NCBI RefSeq assembly: GCF_052857255.1
Contig: NW_027526508.1
Coordinates: 186,001 to 250,000, forward strand
DNA from: Amblyomma americanum
Lineage: Eukaryota > Arthropoda > Arachnida > Ixodida > Ixodidae
Direction of reading: 5' to 3'
Length of the DNA stretch: 64,000 bases
The notes under the pieces are model-generated. The model was not told the origin of the DNA. It saw only the letters and a program-made list of their open reading frames with translations, and did no database searches. Position 1 is the first letter of the stretch; every line of letters starts with the position of its first letter. The translations under genes were made by a program, and so were the position numbers. Shown here piece after piece: positions 50,711 to 63,000 of this stretch.

Positions 50711-53700
50711 GAAAACTTGTATTCCGGCTCAAAACAACGGGATACATCGTTTTAGAGCGAAACTATCAAGATTCACGAGCATCGATTTTACAAGTCGTCG
50801 AAGAGTAGACGAGAGAAAGGTGTAAACTTTTTCTCTCAGAACTGCGCAAAAATTTGTATTCCGGCTCAAAACAACGGGATACATCGTTTTAGATCGAAAC
50901 TAGCAAGATTCAGGAGCATCGATTTTACAAGTTGTCGAAGAGTAGACGAGAGAAAGGTGTAAACGTTTTCTCTCAGAACTGCGTGAAGACTTGTATTCCG
51001 GCTCAAAACAACGGGATACATCGTTTTAGATCGAAACTAGCAAGATTAACGAGCATCGATTTTACAAGTCTACGAAGAGTAGACGAGAGAAAGGTGTAAA
51101 CTTTTTCTCTCAGAACTGCGCGAAAACTTGTATTCCGGCTCAAAACAACGGGATACATCGTTTTAGATCGAAACTAGCAAGATTCACGAGCATCAAAATT
51201 ACAAGTCGTCGCAGAGTAGACGAGAGAAAGGTGTAAATTTTTCTCTCAGAACTGCGCGAAAACTTGTATTCCGGCTCAAAACAACGAAATACATTGTTTT
51301 AGATCGAAACCATCAAGATTCAGGAGCATCGATTTTACAAGTCGTCGAAGAATAGACGAGAGAAAGGTGTAAACTTTTTCTCTCAGAACTGCGCGAAAAA
51401 TTGTATTTCGGCTCAAAACAACGGGATATATCGTTTCAGATTGAAAGTCGCAAAATTCACGAGCATCGATTTAACAAGTCGTCGAAGAGTAGACGAGAGA
51501 AAGGTGTAAACTTTTTCTCTCAGAACTGCGCGAAAACTTGTATTCCGGCTCAAAACAACGGGATACATCGTTTTAGATCGAAACTATCAAGATTCACGAG
51601 GATCGATTTTACAAGTCGTTGAAGAGTAGACGAGAGAAAGGTGTAAACTTTTTCTCTCAGATCTGCGCGAAAAATAGTATTCCGGCTCAAAACAACGGGA
51701 TACATCGTTTTAGATCGAAAGTAGCAAAATTCACGAGCATCGATATACCAAGTCGTCGAAGAGTAGACGAGAGAAAGGTGTAAACTTTTTCTCTCAGAAC
51801 TGCGCGAAAACTTGTATTCCAGCTCCAAACAACGGGATACATCGTTTTAGATCGAAACTAGCAAGATTCACGAGCATCGATTTTACATGTCGTCGAAGAG
51901 AACGAGAGAAAGGTGTAAACTTTTTCTCTCAGAACTGCGCAAAAATTTGTATTCCGGCTCAATACAACGGAATACATCGTTTTAGATCGAAACTAGCAAG
52001 ATTCACGAGCATCAATTTTACAAGTTGTCGAAGAGTAGACGAGAGAAAGGTGTAAATTTTTTCTCTCAGAACTGCGTGAAGACTTGTATTCCGGCTCAAA
52101 ACAACGGGATACATCGTTTTAGATCGAAACTAGCAAGATTCACGAGCATCAATTTTACAAGTTGTCGAAGAGTGGACGAGAGAAAGGTGTAAACGTTTTC
52201 TCTCAGAACTGCGTGAAGACTTGTATTCCGGCTCAAAACAACGGGATACATCGTTTTAGATCGAAACTAGCAAGATTAACGAGCATCGATTTTACAAGTC
52301 GACGAAGAGTAGACGAGAGAAAGGTGTAAACTTTTTCTCTCAGAACTGCGCGAAAAACTTGTATTCCGGCTCAAAACAACGGGATACATCGTTTTAGAAC
52401 GAAACTAGCAAAAATTAACGAGCATCGATTTTACAAGTAGTCGAAGAGTAGACGAGAGATAGGTGTAAACTTTTTCTCTCAGAACTGCGCGAAAACTTGT
52501 ATTCCGGCTCAAAACAACGGGATACATCGTTTTAGAGCGAAACTATCAAGATTCACGAGCATCGATTTTACAAGTCGTCGAAGAGTAGACGAGAGAAAGG
52601 TGTAAACTTTTTCTCTCAGAACTGCGCAAAAATTTGTATTCCGGCTCAAAACAACAGGATACATCGTTTTAGATCGAAACTAGCAAGATTCACGAGCATC
52701 GATTTTACAAGTTGTCGAAGAGTAGACGAGAGAAAGGTGTAAACGTTTTCTCTCAGAACTGCGTGAAGACTTGTATTCCGGCTCAAAACAACGGGATACA
52801 TCGTTTTAGATCGAAACTAGCAAGATTAACGAGCATCGATTTTACAAGTCTACGAAGAGTAGACGAGAGAAAGGTGTAAACTTTTTCTCTCAGAACTGCG
52901 CGAAAACTTGTATTCCGGCTCAAAACAACGCGATACATCGTTTTAGATCGAAACTAGCACAATTAACGAGCATCGATTTTACAAGTCGTCGCAGAGTAGA
53001 CGAGAGAAAGGTGTAAATTTTTCTCTCAGAACTGCGCGAAAACTTGTATTCCGGCTCAAAACAACGAAATACATTGTTTTAGATCGAAACCATCAAGATT
53101 CAGGAGCATCGATTTTACAAGTCGTCGAAGAATAGACGAGAGAAAGGTGTAAACTTTTTCTCTCAGAACTGCGCGAAAAATTGTATTTCGGCTCAAAACA
53201 ACGGGATATATCGTTTCAGATCGAAAGTCGCAAAATTCACGAGCATCGATTTAACAAGTCGTCGAAGAGTAGACGAGAGAAAGGTGTAAACTTTTTCTCT
53301 CAGAACTGCGCGAAAACTCATATTCCTGCTCAAAACAACGGGGTAAATTGTTTTAGAGCGAAACTCAAAATTCTCGAGCATCGATTTTACAAGTCGTCGA
53401 AGAGTAGACGAGAGAAAGGTGTAAACTTTTTCTCTCAGAACTGCGCGAAAAATTGTATTCCGGCTCAAAAGAACGAAATACATCGTTTGAGATCGAAACT
53501 AGCAAGATTAACGAGCATCGATTTTACAAGTCGTCGAAGAGTAGACGAGAGAAAGGTGTAAACGTTTTCTCTCAGAACTGCGCGAAAACTTGTATTCCAG
53601 CTCAAAACAACGGGATACATCGTTTTAGATCGAAACTAGCAAAATTCACGAGCATCAATTTTAAAAGTCGTCGAAGAGTAGACGAGAGAAAGGTGTAAAC

Positions 53701-53990
53701 TTTTTCTCTCCGAACTGCGCGAAAACTTGTATTCCGGCTCAAAACAACGGGATACATCGTTTTAGATCGAAAGTAGCAAAATTCACGAGCATCGATTTAA
53801 CAAGTCGTCGAAGAGTAGACGAGAGAAAGGCGTAAACTTTTTCTCTCAGAACTGCGCGAAAACTTGTATTCCGGCTCAAATAATTGAGATACATCGCTTT
53901 AGATCGAAACTAGCAAGATTCACGAACATCGATTTCACATGTCGTCGAAGAGAACGAGAGAAAGGTGTAAACTTTTTCTCTCAGAACTGC
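50711..53990 (+). repeat. 24-monomer tandem duplication, copy 2
   Basis: Copy of the preceding block at +3280 to +3282 bp, cassette at 53181-53698. Two single-base gains in A runs (near 52351, 'gcgaaaaacttg', and near 52407, 'gcaaaaattaacg') are not in copy 1. They may be real or consensus errors. Confidence 0.85.
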
Positions 53991-56900
53991 GCAAAAATTT
54001 GTATTCCGGCTCAAACAACGGGATATATCGTTTTAGATCGAAACTAGCAAGATTCACGAGCATCGATTTTACAAGTTGTCGAAGAGTAGACGAGAGAAAG
54101 GTGTAAACATTTTCTCTCAGAACTGCGTGAAGACTTGTATTCCGGCTCAAAACAACGGGATACATCGTTTTAGATCGAAACTAGCAAGATTAACGAGCAT
54201 CGATTTTACAAGTCGACGAAGAGTAGACGAGAGAAAGGTGTAAACTTTTTCTCTCAGAACTGCGCGAAAACTTGTATTCCGGCTCAAAACAACGGGATTC
54301 ATCGTTTTAGATTGAAACTAGAACAATTAACGAGCATCGATTTTACAAGTCGTCGAAGAGTAGACGAGAGATAGGTGTAAACTTTTTCTCTCAGAACTGC
54401 GCGTAAATTTGTATTCCGGCTCAAAACAACGGGATACATCGTTTTAGATCGAAACTAGCAAGATTCACGAGCATCGATTTTACAAGTCGTCGCAGAGTAG
54501 ACGAGAGAAAGGTGTAAGTTTTTCTCTCAGATATGCACGAAAACTTGTATTCCGGCTTTAAACAACGGATACATTGTTTTAGATCGAAACTAGCAAGATT
54601 CACGAGCATCGATTTACAAGTCGTCGAAGAGTAGACGAGAGAAAGGTATAAACTTTTCTCTCAAAACTGCGCGAAAACTTGTATTCCGGCTCAAAACAAT
54701 GGGATACATCGTTTTAGATCGAAACTAGCAAAATTCACGAGCATCAATTTTACAAGTCGTCGAAGAGTAGACGAGAGAAAGGTGTAAACGTTTTCTCTCA
54801 GAACTGCGTGAAGACTTGTATTCCGGCTCAAAACAACGGGATACATCGTTTTAGATCGAAACTAGCAAGATTAACGAGCATCGATTTTACAAGTCGACGA
54901 AGAGTAGACGAGAGAAAGGTGTAAACTTTTTCTCTCAGAACTGCGCGAAAACTTGTATTCCGGCTCAAAACAACGGGATACATCGTTTTAGAACGAAACT
55001 AGCAAAATTAACGAGCATCGATTTTACAAGTAGTCGAAGAGTAGACGAGAGATAGGTGTAAACTTTTTCTCTCAGAACTGCGCGAAAACTTGTATTCCGG
55101 CTCAAAACAACGGGATACATCGTTTTAGAGCGAAACTATCAAGATTCACGAGCATCGATTTTACAAGTCGTCGAAGAGTAGACGAGAGAAAGGTGTAAAC
55201 TTTTTCTCTCAGAACTGCGCAAAAATTTGTATTCCGGCTCAAAACAACGGGATACATCGTTTTAGATCGAAACTAGCAAGATTCACGAGCATCGATTTTA
55301 CAAGTTGTCGAAGAGTAGACGAGAGAAAGGTGTAAACGTTTTCTCTCAGAACTGCGTGAAGACTTGTATTCCGGCTCAAAACAACGGGATACATCGTTTT
55401 AGATCGAAACTAGCAAGATTAACGAGCATCGATTTTACAAGTCTACGAAGAGTAGACGAGAGAAAGGTGTAAACTTTTTCTCTCAGAACTGCGCGAAAAC
55501 TTGTATTCCGGCTCAAAACAACGCGATACATCGTTTTAGATCGAAACTAGCACAATTAACGAGCATCGATTTTACAAGTCGTCGAAGAGTAGACGAGAGA
55601 TAGGTGTAAACTTTTTCTCTCAGAACTGCGCGAAAACTTGTATTCCGGCTCAAAACAACGGGATACATCGTTTTAGATCGAAACTAGCAAGATTCACGAG
55701 CATCGATATTACAAGTCGTCGCAGAGTAGACGAGAGAAAGGTGTAAATTTTTCTCTCAGAACTGCGCGAAAACTTGTATTCCGGCTCAAAACAACGAAAT
55801 ACATTGTTTTAGATCGAAACCATCAAGATTCAGGAACATCGATTTTACAAGTCGTCGAAGAATAGACGAGAGAAAGGTGTAAACTTTTTCTCTCAGAACT
55901 GCGCGAAAAATTGTATTTCGGCTCAAAACAACGGGATATATCGTTTCAGATCGAAAGTCGCAAAATTCACGAGCATCGATTTAAACAAGTCGTCGAAGAG
56001 TAGACGAGAGAAAGGTGTAAACTTTTTCTCTCAGAACTGCGCGAAAACTCATATTCCTGCTCAAAACAACGGGGTAAATTGTTTTAGAGCGAAACTCAAA
56101 ATTCTCGAGCATCGATTTTACAAGTCGTCGAAGAGTAGACGAGAGAAAGGTGTAAACTTTTTCTCTCAGAACTGCGCGAAAAATTGTATTCCGGCTCAAA
56201 AGAACGAAATACATCGTTTGAGATCGAAACTAGCAAGATTAACGAGCATCGATTTTACAAGTCGTCGAAGAGTAGACGAGAGAAAGGTGTAAACGTTTTC
56301 TCTCAGAACTGCGCGAAAACTTGTATTCCAGCTCAAAACAACGGGATACATCGTTTTAGATCGAAAGTAGCAAAATTCACGAGCATCGATTTAACAAGTC
56401 GTCGAAGAGTAGACGAGAGAAAGGCGTAAACTTTTTCTCTCAGAACTGCGCGAAAACTTGTATTCCGGCTCAAATAATTGAGATACATCGCTTTAGATCG
56501 AAACTAGCAAGATTCACGAACATCGATTTTACATGTCGTCGAAGAGAACGAGAGAAAGGTGTAAACTTTTTCTCTCAGAACTGCGCAAAAATTTGTATTC
56601 CGGCTCCAAACAACGGGATATATCGTTTTAGATCGAAACTAGCAAGATTCACGAGCATCGATTTTACAAGTTGTCGAAGAGTAGACGAGAGAAAGGTGTA
56701 AACATTTTCTCTCAGAACTGCGTGAAGACTTGTATTCCGGCTCAAAACAACGGGATACATCGTTTTAGATCGAAACTAGCAAGATTAACGAGCATCGATT
56801 TTACAAGTCGACGAAGAGTAGACGAGAGAAAGGTGTAAACTTTTTCTCTCAGAACTGCGCGAAAACTTGTATTCCGGCTCAAAACAACGGGATTCATCGT

Positions 56901-57460
56901 TTTAGATTGAAACTAGCACAATTATAAAGCATCGATTATACAAGTCGTCGAAGAGTAGACGAGAGATAGGTGTAAACTTTTTCTCTCAGAACTGCGCGTA
57001 AATTTGTATTCCGGCTCAAAACAACGGGATACATCGTTTTAGATCGAAACTAGCAAGATTCACGAGCATCGATTTTACAAGTCGTCGCAGAGTAGACGAG
57101 AGAAAGGTGTAAGTTTTTCTCTCAGATATGCACGAAAACTTGTATTCCGGCTTTAAACAACGGGATACATTGTTTTAGATCGAAACTAGCAAGATTCACG
57201 AGCATCGATTTTACAAGTCGTCGAAGAGTAGACGAGAGAAAGGTATAAACTTTTTCTCTCAAAACTGCGCGAAAACTTGTATTCCGGCTCAAAACAATGG
57301 GATACATCGTTTTAGATCGAAACTAGCAAAATTCACGAGCATCAATTTTACAAGTCGTCGAAGAGTAGACGAAAGAAATGTGTAAACCTTTCCTCTCAAA
57401 CAGCCCAAAAACTTGTATTCCGGCTCAAAACAACGGGATACATTGTTTTAGATCGAAACT
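53990..57460 (+). repeat. Family B satellite with 2.6-kb-spaced duplication
   Basis: A series near 53960-54780 recurs near 56560-57370 at about +2595 bp, marked by 'gatatatcgttttag', 'gattcatcgttttagattg' and 'ggctttaaacaac' (54554, 57150). Between them lies a seventh copy of the cassette (about 55920-56430), with an extra a in 'gatttaaacaag' near 55980. No gene is seen. Confidence 0.8.
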
Positions 57461-60000
57461 AGCAAAATTCACGAGCATCGATTTTACAAGTCGTCGAAGA
57501 GTAGACGAGCAAAAGGTGTAAACTTTTTCTCTCAGAACTGCGCGAAAAATTGTATTCCGGCTCAAAAACAACGGGATACAATGTTTTAGAGCGAAACCAT
57601 CAAGATTCACGAGCATCGATTTTACAAGTCGTCGAAGAGTAGACGAGAGAAAGGTGTAAACTTTTCTCTCAGAACTGCGCGAAAACTTGTATTCCGGCTC
57701 ATAACAACGGGATACATTGTTTTAGATCGAAACTAGCAAGATTAACGAGCATCGATTTTACAAGTCGTCGAAGAGTACACGAGAGAAAGGTGTAAACTTT
57801 TTCTCTCAGAACTGCACGAAAACTTGTATTCCAGCTCAAAACAACGGGATACATCGTTTTAGATTGAAACTAGCAAGATTCACGAGCATCGATTTTACAA
57901 GTCGTCGCAGAGTAGACGAGAGAAAGGTGTAAGTTTTTCTCTCAGAACTGCGCGAAAATTCGTATTCCGGCTCAAAACAACGGGGTAAATAGTTTTAGAG
58001 CGAAACTATCAAAATTCACGAGCATCGATTTTACAAGTCGTCGAAGAGTAGACGAGAGAAAGGTGTAAACTTTTTCTCTCAGAACTGCGCGAAAAATTGT
58101 ATTCCGGCTCAAAATAACGGGATACACCGTTTTAGATTGAAACTAGCAAGATTCACGAGCATCGATTTTACAAGTCGTCGAAGAGTAGACGAGAGAAAGG
58201 TGTAAACTTTTTCTCTCAGAACTGCGCGAAAACTTGTATTGCGGCTCAAAACAACGGGATACATCGTTTTAGATCAAGACAAGCAAAATTCACATGCATC
58301 GATTTTACAAGTCGTCGAAGAGTAGACGAGAGAAAGGTGTAAACTTTTTCTTTCAGAACTGCGCGAAAACTTGTATTCCGGCTCAAAACAACGGGATGCA
58401 TCGTTTTAGATCGAAACTAGCCAGATTCACGAGCATCGATTTTAAAAGTTGTCGATGAGTAGACGAGAAAAAGGTGTAAACTTTTTCTCTCAGAACTGCG
58501 CGAAAACTTGTATTCTGGCTCAAAACAACGGGATACATCGTTTTAGATCGAAACTAGCACGATTAAACGGGCATCGATTTTAAAAGTCGTCGAAGAGTAG
58601 ACGAGAGAAAGGTGTAATCTATTTCTCTCAGAACTGCGCGAAAACTCGTATTCCGGCTCAAAACAACGAGATTCATTGTTTTAGAGCGAAACTATCAATA
58701 TTCACGAGCATCGATTTTACAAGTCGTCGAAGAGTAGACGAGAGAAAGGTGTAAACTTTTTCTCTCAGAACTGCGCGAAAACTTGTATTCCGTCTCAAAA
58801 CAACGGGATACATCGTTTTAGATCGAAACTAGCAAGATTCACGAGCATCGATTTTACAAGTCGTCGCAGAGTTAGACGAGAGAAAGGTGTAAATTTTTCT
58901 CTCAGAACTGCGCGAAAAATTGTATTCTGGCTCAAAACAACGGGATACATCGTTTTAAATCGAAAGTAGCAAAATTCACGAGCATCGATTTAACAAGTCG
59001 TAGAAGAGTAGACGAGAGAAAGGTGTAAACTTTTTCTCTCAGAACTGCGCGAAAACTTGTATTCCGGCTCAAATCATTGAGATACATCGTTTTAGATCAA
59101 AACTAGCAAGATTCACGAGCATCGATTTAACAAGTCGTTGAAGAGTAGACGAGAGAAAGGTGTAAACTTTTTCTCTCAGAACTGCGCGAAAACTCGTATT
59201 CCGGCTCAAAACATCGGGCTAAATTGTTTTAGAGCGAAACTGTCAAAATTCACGAGCATCGATTTTACAAGTCGTCGAAGAGTAGACGAGAGAAAGGTGT
59301 AAACTTTTTCTCTCAGAACTGCGCGAAAAATTGTATTCCGGCTCAAAACAACGGGATACATTGTTTTAGAGCGAAACCATCAAGATTCACGAGCATCGAT
59401 TTTACAAGTCGTCGAAGAGTAGACGAGAGAAAGGTGTAAACTTTTTCTCTCAGAACAGCGCGACAACTTGTATTCCGGCTCATAACAACGGTATACATTG
59501 TTTTAGATCGAAACTAGCAAGATTAACGAGCATCGATTTTACAAGTCGTCGAAGAGTACACGAGAGAAAGGTGTAAACTTTTTCTCTCAGAACTGCGCGA
59601 AAACTTGTATTCCAGCTCAAAACAACGGGATACATCGTTTTAGATTGAAACTAGCAAGATTCACGAGCATCGATTTTACAAGTCGTCGCAGAGTAGACGA
59701 GAGAAAGGTGTAAGTTTTTCTCTCAGAACTGCGCGAAAACTCGTATTCCGGCTCAAAACAACGGGGTAAATTGTTTTAGAGCGAAACTATCAAAATTCAC
59801 GAGCATCGATTTTACAAGTCGTCGAAGAGTAGACGAGAGAAAGGTGTAAACTTTTTTTCTCAGAACTGCGCGAAAAATTGTATTCCGGCTCAAAATAACG
59901 GGATACATCGTTTTAGATTGAAACTAGCAAGATTCACGAGCATCGATTTTACAAGTCGTCGCAGAGTAGACGAGAGAAAGGTGTAAATTTTTCTCTCATA
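57460..60000 (+). repeat. Distant copy of the end of family C
   Basis: Follows 43.7-46.2 kb at a constant offset of about 13807 bp: 'gatcaagacaagc' at 58272, 'cgagattcattg' near 58666, 'gagttagacg' at 58869, 'ctcaaatcattgag' near 59068 and 'ctctcataactgcg' near 59993. A few substitutions and single-base indels separate the copies, for example 'atacaccg' near 58124 and 'gattaaacgggc' near 58561. Confidence 0.85.
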
Positions 60001-60550
60001 ACTGCGCGAAAACTCGTATTCCGGCTCAAAACAACGGGGTAAATTGTTTTAGAGCGAAACTATCAAAATTCACGAGCATCGATTTTACAAGTCGTCGAAG
60101 AGTAGACGAGAGAAAGGTGTAAACTTTTTCTCTCAGAACTGCGCGAAAAATTGTATTCCGGCTCAAAATAACGGGATACATCGTTTTAGATTGAAACTAG
60201 CAAGATTCACGAGCATCGATTTTACAAGTCGTCGCAGAGTAGACGAGAGAAAGGTGTAAGTTTTTCTCTCAGAACTGCGCGAAAACTCGTATTCCGGCTC
60301 AAAACAACGGGATACATCGTTTTAGATTGAAACTAGCAAGATTCACGAGCATCGATTTTACAAGTCGTCGAAGAGTAGACGAGAGAAAGGTGTATATTTT
60401 TTCTCTCAGAACTGCGCGCAAACTTGTATTCCGGCTCAAAACAACGGGATACATCGTTTTAGATCGAAACTATCAAGATTCACGAGGATCGATTTTACAA
60501 GTCGTTGAAGAGTAGACGAGAGAAAGGTGTAAACTTTTTCTCTCAGAACT
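60000..60550 (+). repeat. Four-monomer expansion at the family C to B junction
   Basis: Against the junction at 46200, the offset changes from about 13807 to about 14355 bp, a gain of 548 bp or exactly four monomers. The extra monomers repeat the 'ggggtaaattg', 'caaaataacggg' and 'cgcagagtag' types just upstream and one 'gcgcgcaaac' with 'cgaggatcg' monomer. Confidence 0.8.
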
Positions 60551-62090
60551 GCGCGCAAACTTGTATTCCGGCTCAAAACAACGGAATACATCGTTTTAGA
60601 TCGAAACTAGCAAGATTAACGAGCATCGATTTTACAAGTCGTCGAAGAGTAGACGAGAGAAAGGTGTAAACTTTTTCTCTCAGAACTGCGCGCAAACTTG
60701 TATTCCGGCTCAAAACAACGGGATACATCGTTTTAGATCGAAACTATCAAGATTCACGAGGATCGATTTTACAAGTCGTTGAAGAGTAGACGAGAGAAAG
60801 GTGTAAACTTTTTCTCTCAGATCTGCGCGAAAAATAGTATTCCGGCTCAAAACAACGGGATACATCGTTTTAGATCGAAAGTAGCAAAATTCACGAGCAT
60901 CGATTTAACAAGTCGTCGAAGAGTAGACGAGAGAAAGGTGTAAACTTTTTCTCTCAGAACTGTGCGAAAACTTGTATTCCAGCTCCAAACAACGGGATAC
61001 ATCTTTTTAGATCGAAGCTAGCAAAATTCACGAGCATCAATTTTAAAAGTCGTCGAAGAGTAGACGAGAGAAAGTTGTAAACTTTTTCTCTCAGAACTGC
61101 GCGAAAACTTGTATTCCGGCTCAAATAATTGAGATACATCGCTTTAGATCGAAACTAGCAAGATTCACGAGCATCGATTTTACATGTCGTCGAAGAGTAG
61201 ACGAGAGATAGGTGTAAACTTTTTCTCTCAGAACTGCGCGAAAACTTGTATTCCGGCTCAAAACAACGGAATACATCGTTTTAGATCGAAACTAGCAAGA
61301 TTCACGAGCATCAATTTTACAAGTCGTCGAAGAGTAGACGAGAGAAAGGCGTAAACTTTTTCTCTCAGAACTGCGCGAAAACTTGTATTCCGGCTCAAAT
61401 AATTGAGATACATCGCTTTAGATCTAAACTAGCAAGATTCACGAACATCGATTTTACATGTCGTCGAAGAGAACGAGAGAAATGTGTAAACTTTTTCTCT
61501 CAGAACTCCGCAAAAATTTGTATTCCGGCTCCAAACAACGGGATATATCGTTTTAGATCGAAACTAGCAAGATTCACGAGCATCGATTTTACAAGTTGTC
61601 GAAGAGTAGACGAGAGAAAGGTGTAAACATTTTCTCTCAGAACTGCGTGAAGACTTGTATTCCGGCTCAAAACAACGGGATACATCGTTTTAGATCGAAA
61701 CTAGCAGATTAACGAGCATCGATTTTACAAATCGACGAAGAGTAGACGAGAGAAAGGTGTAAACCTTTTTCTCTCAGAACTGCGCGAAAACTTGTATTCC
61801 GGCTCAAAACAACGGGATTCATCGTTTTAGATTGAAACTAGCACAATTAACGAGCATCGATTTTACAAGTCGTCGAAGAGTAGACGAGAGATAGGTGTAA
61901 ACTTTTTCTCTCAGAACTGCGCGTAAACTTGTATTCCGGCTCAAAACAACGGGATACATCGTTTTAGATCGAAACTAGCAAGATTCACGAGCATCGATTT
62001 TACAAGTCGTCGCAGAGTAGACGAGAGAAAGGTGTAAGGTTTTCTCTCAGAACTGCACGAAAACTTGTATTCCGGCTTTAAACAACGGGA
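60550..62090 (+). repeat. Family B satellite
   Basis: The first part resembles 46.2-46.7 kb. The part from about 61360 follows 56.43-57.46 kb at +4925 bp ('gatatatcg', 'gattcatcg', 'ggctttaaac'). No gene is seen. Confidence 0.8.
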
Positions 62091-63000
62091 TACATTGTTT
62101 TAGATCGAAAACTAGCAAGATTCACGAGCATCGATTTTACAAGTCGTCGAAGAGTAGACGAGAGAAAGGTATAAACTTTTTCTCATCAAAACTGCGCGAA
62201 AACTTGTATTCCGCTCAAAACAATGGGATACATCGTTTTAGATCGAAACTAGCAAAATTCACGAGCATCAATTTTTACAAGTCGTCGAAGAGTAGACGAA
62301 AGAAATGTGTAAACCTTTCCTCTCAAACAGCCCAAAAACTTGTATTCCGGCTCAAAACAACGGATACATTGTTTTAGATCAAAACTAGCAAAATTCACGA
62401 GCATCGATTTACAAGTCGTCGAAGAGTAGACGAGAGAAAGGTGTAAACTTTTCGCTCAGAACTGCGCGAAAACTTATATTCCGGCTTTAAACAACGGGAT
62501 ACATCGTTTTAGATCGAAACTAGCAAAATTCACGAGCATCGATTTTACAAGTCGTCGAAGAATAGACGATAGAAAGGTGTAAACTATTTCTCTCAGAACT
62601 GCGCGAAAACTTGTAATCCGGCTCTAAAGAACGGGATACATCGTTTTAGATCGAAACAAGCAAGATTCACGATTATCGATTTTACAAGTCGTCGAAGAGT
62701 AGACGATAGAAAGGTGTGAACTTTTTCTCTCAGAACTGCGCGAAAACTTGTATTCCGGCTCTAAACAACGGGATACATCACTTTAGATCGGAACTAGCAA
62801 TATTCACGAGTATCGATTTTACAAGTCGTCGAAGAGTAGACGAGAGAAAGGTGTAAACTTTTTCGCTCAGAACTGCGCGAAAACTTGTGTTCCGGCTCTA
62901 AACAACGGGATACAACATTTTAGATCGAAACAAGCAAGATTCACGAGTATCAATTTTACAAGTCGTCGAAGAGTAGACGAAAGAAAGGTGTGAACTTTTT
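62090..63000 (+). repeat. Degenerate satellite monomers
   Basis: About seven monomers with many private changes: single-base indels ('cgaaaactagc', 'tctcatcaaaac', 'attccgctc', 'caatttttac', 'aacggatac', 'cgatttacaag') and substitutions ('cttatattcc', 'cgattatcg', 'gacgatagaaag', 'gtgtgaac', 'catcactttagatcgg', 'tacaacatttt'). The monomer remains recognisable and in phase. Confidence 0.85.
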
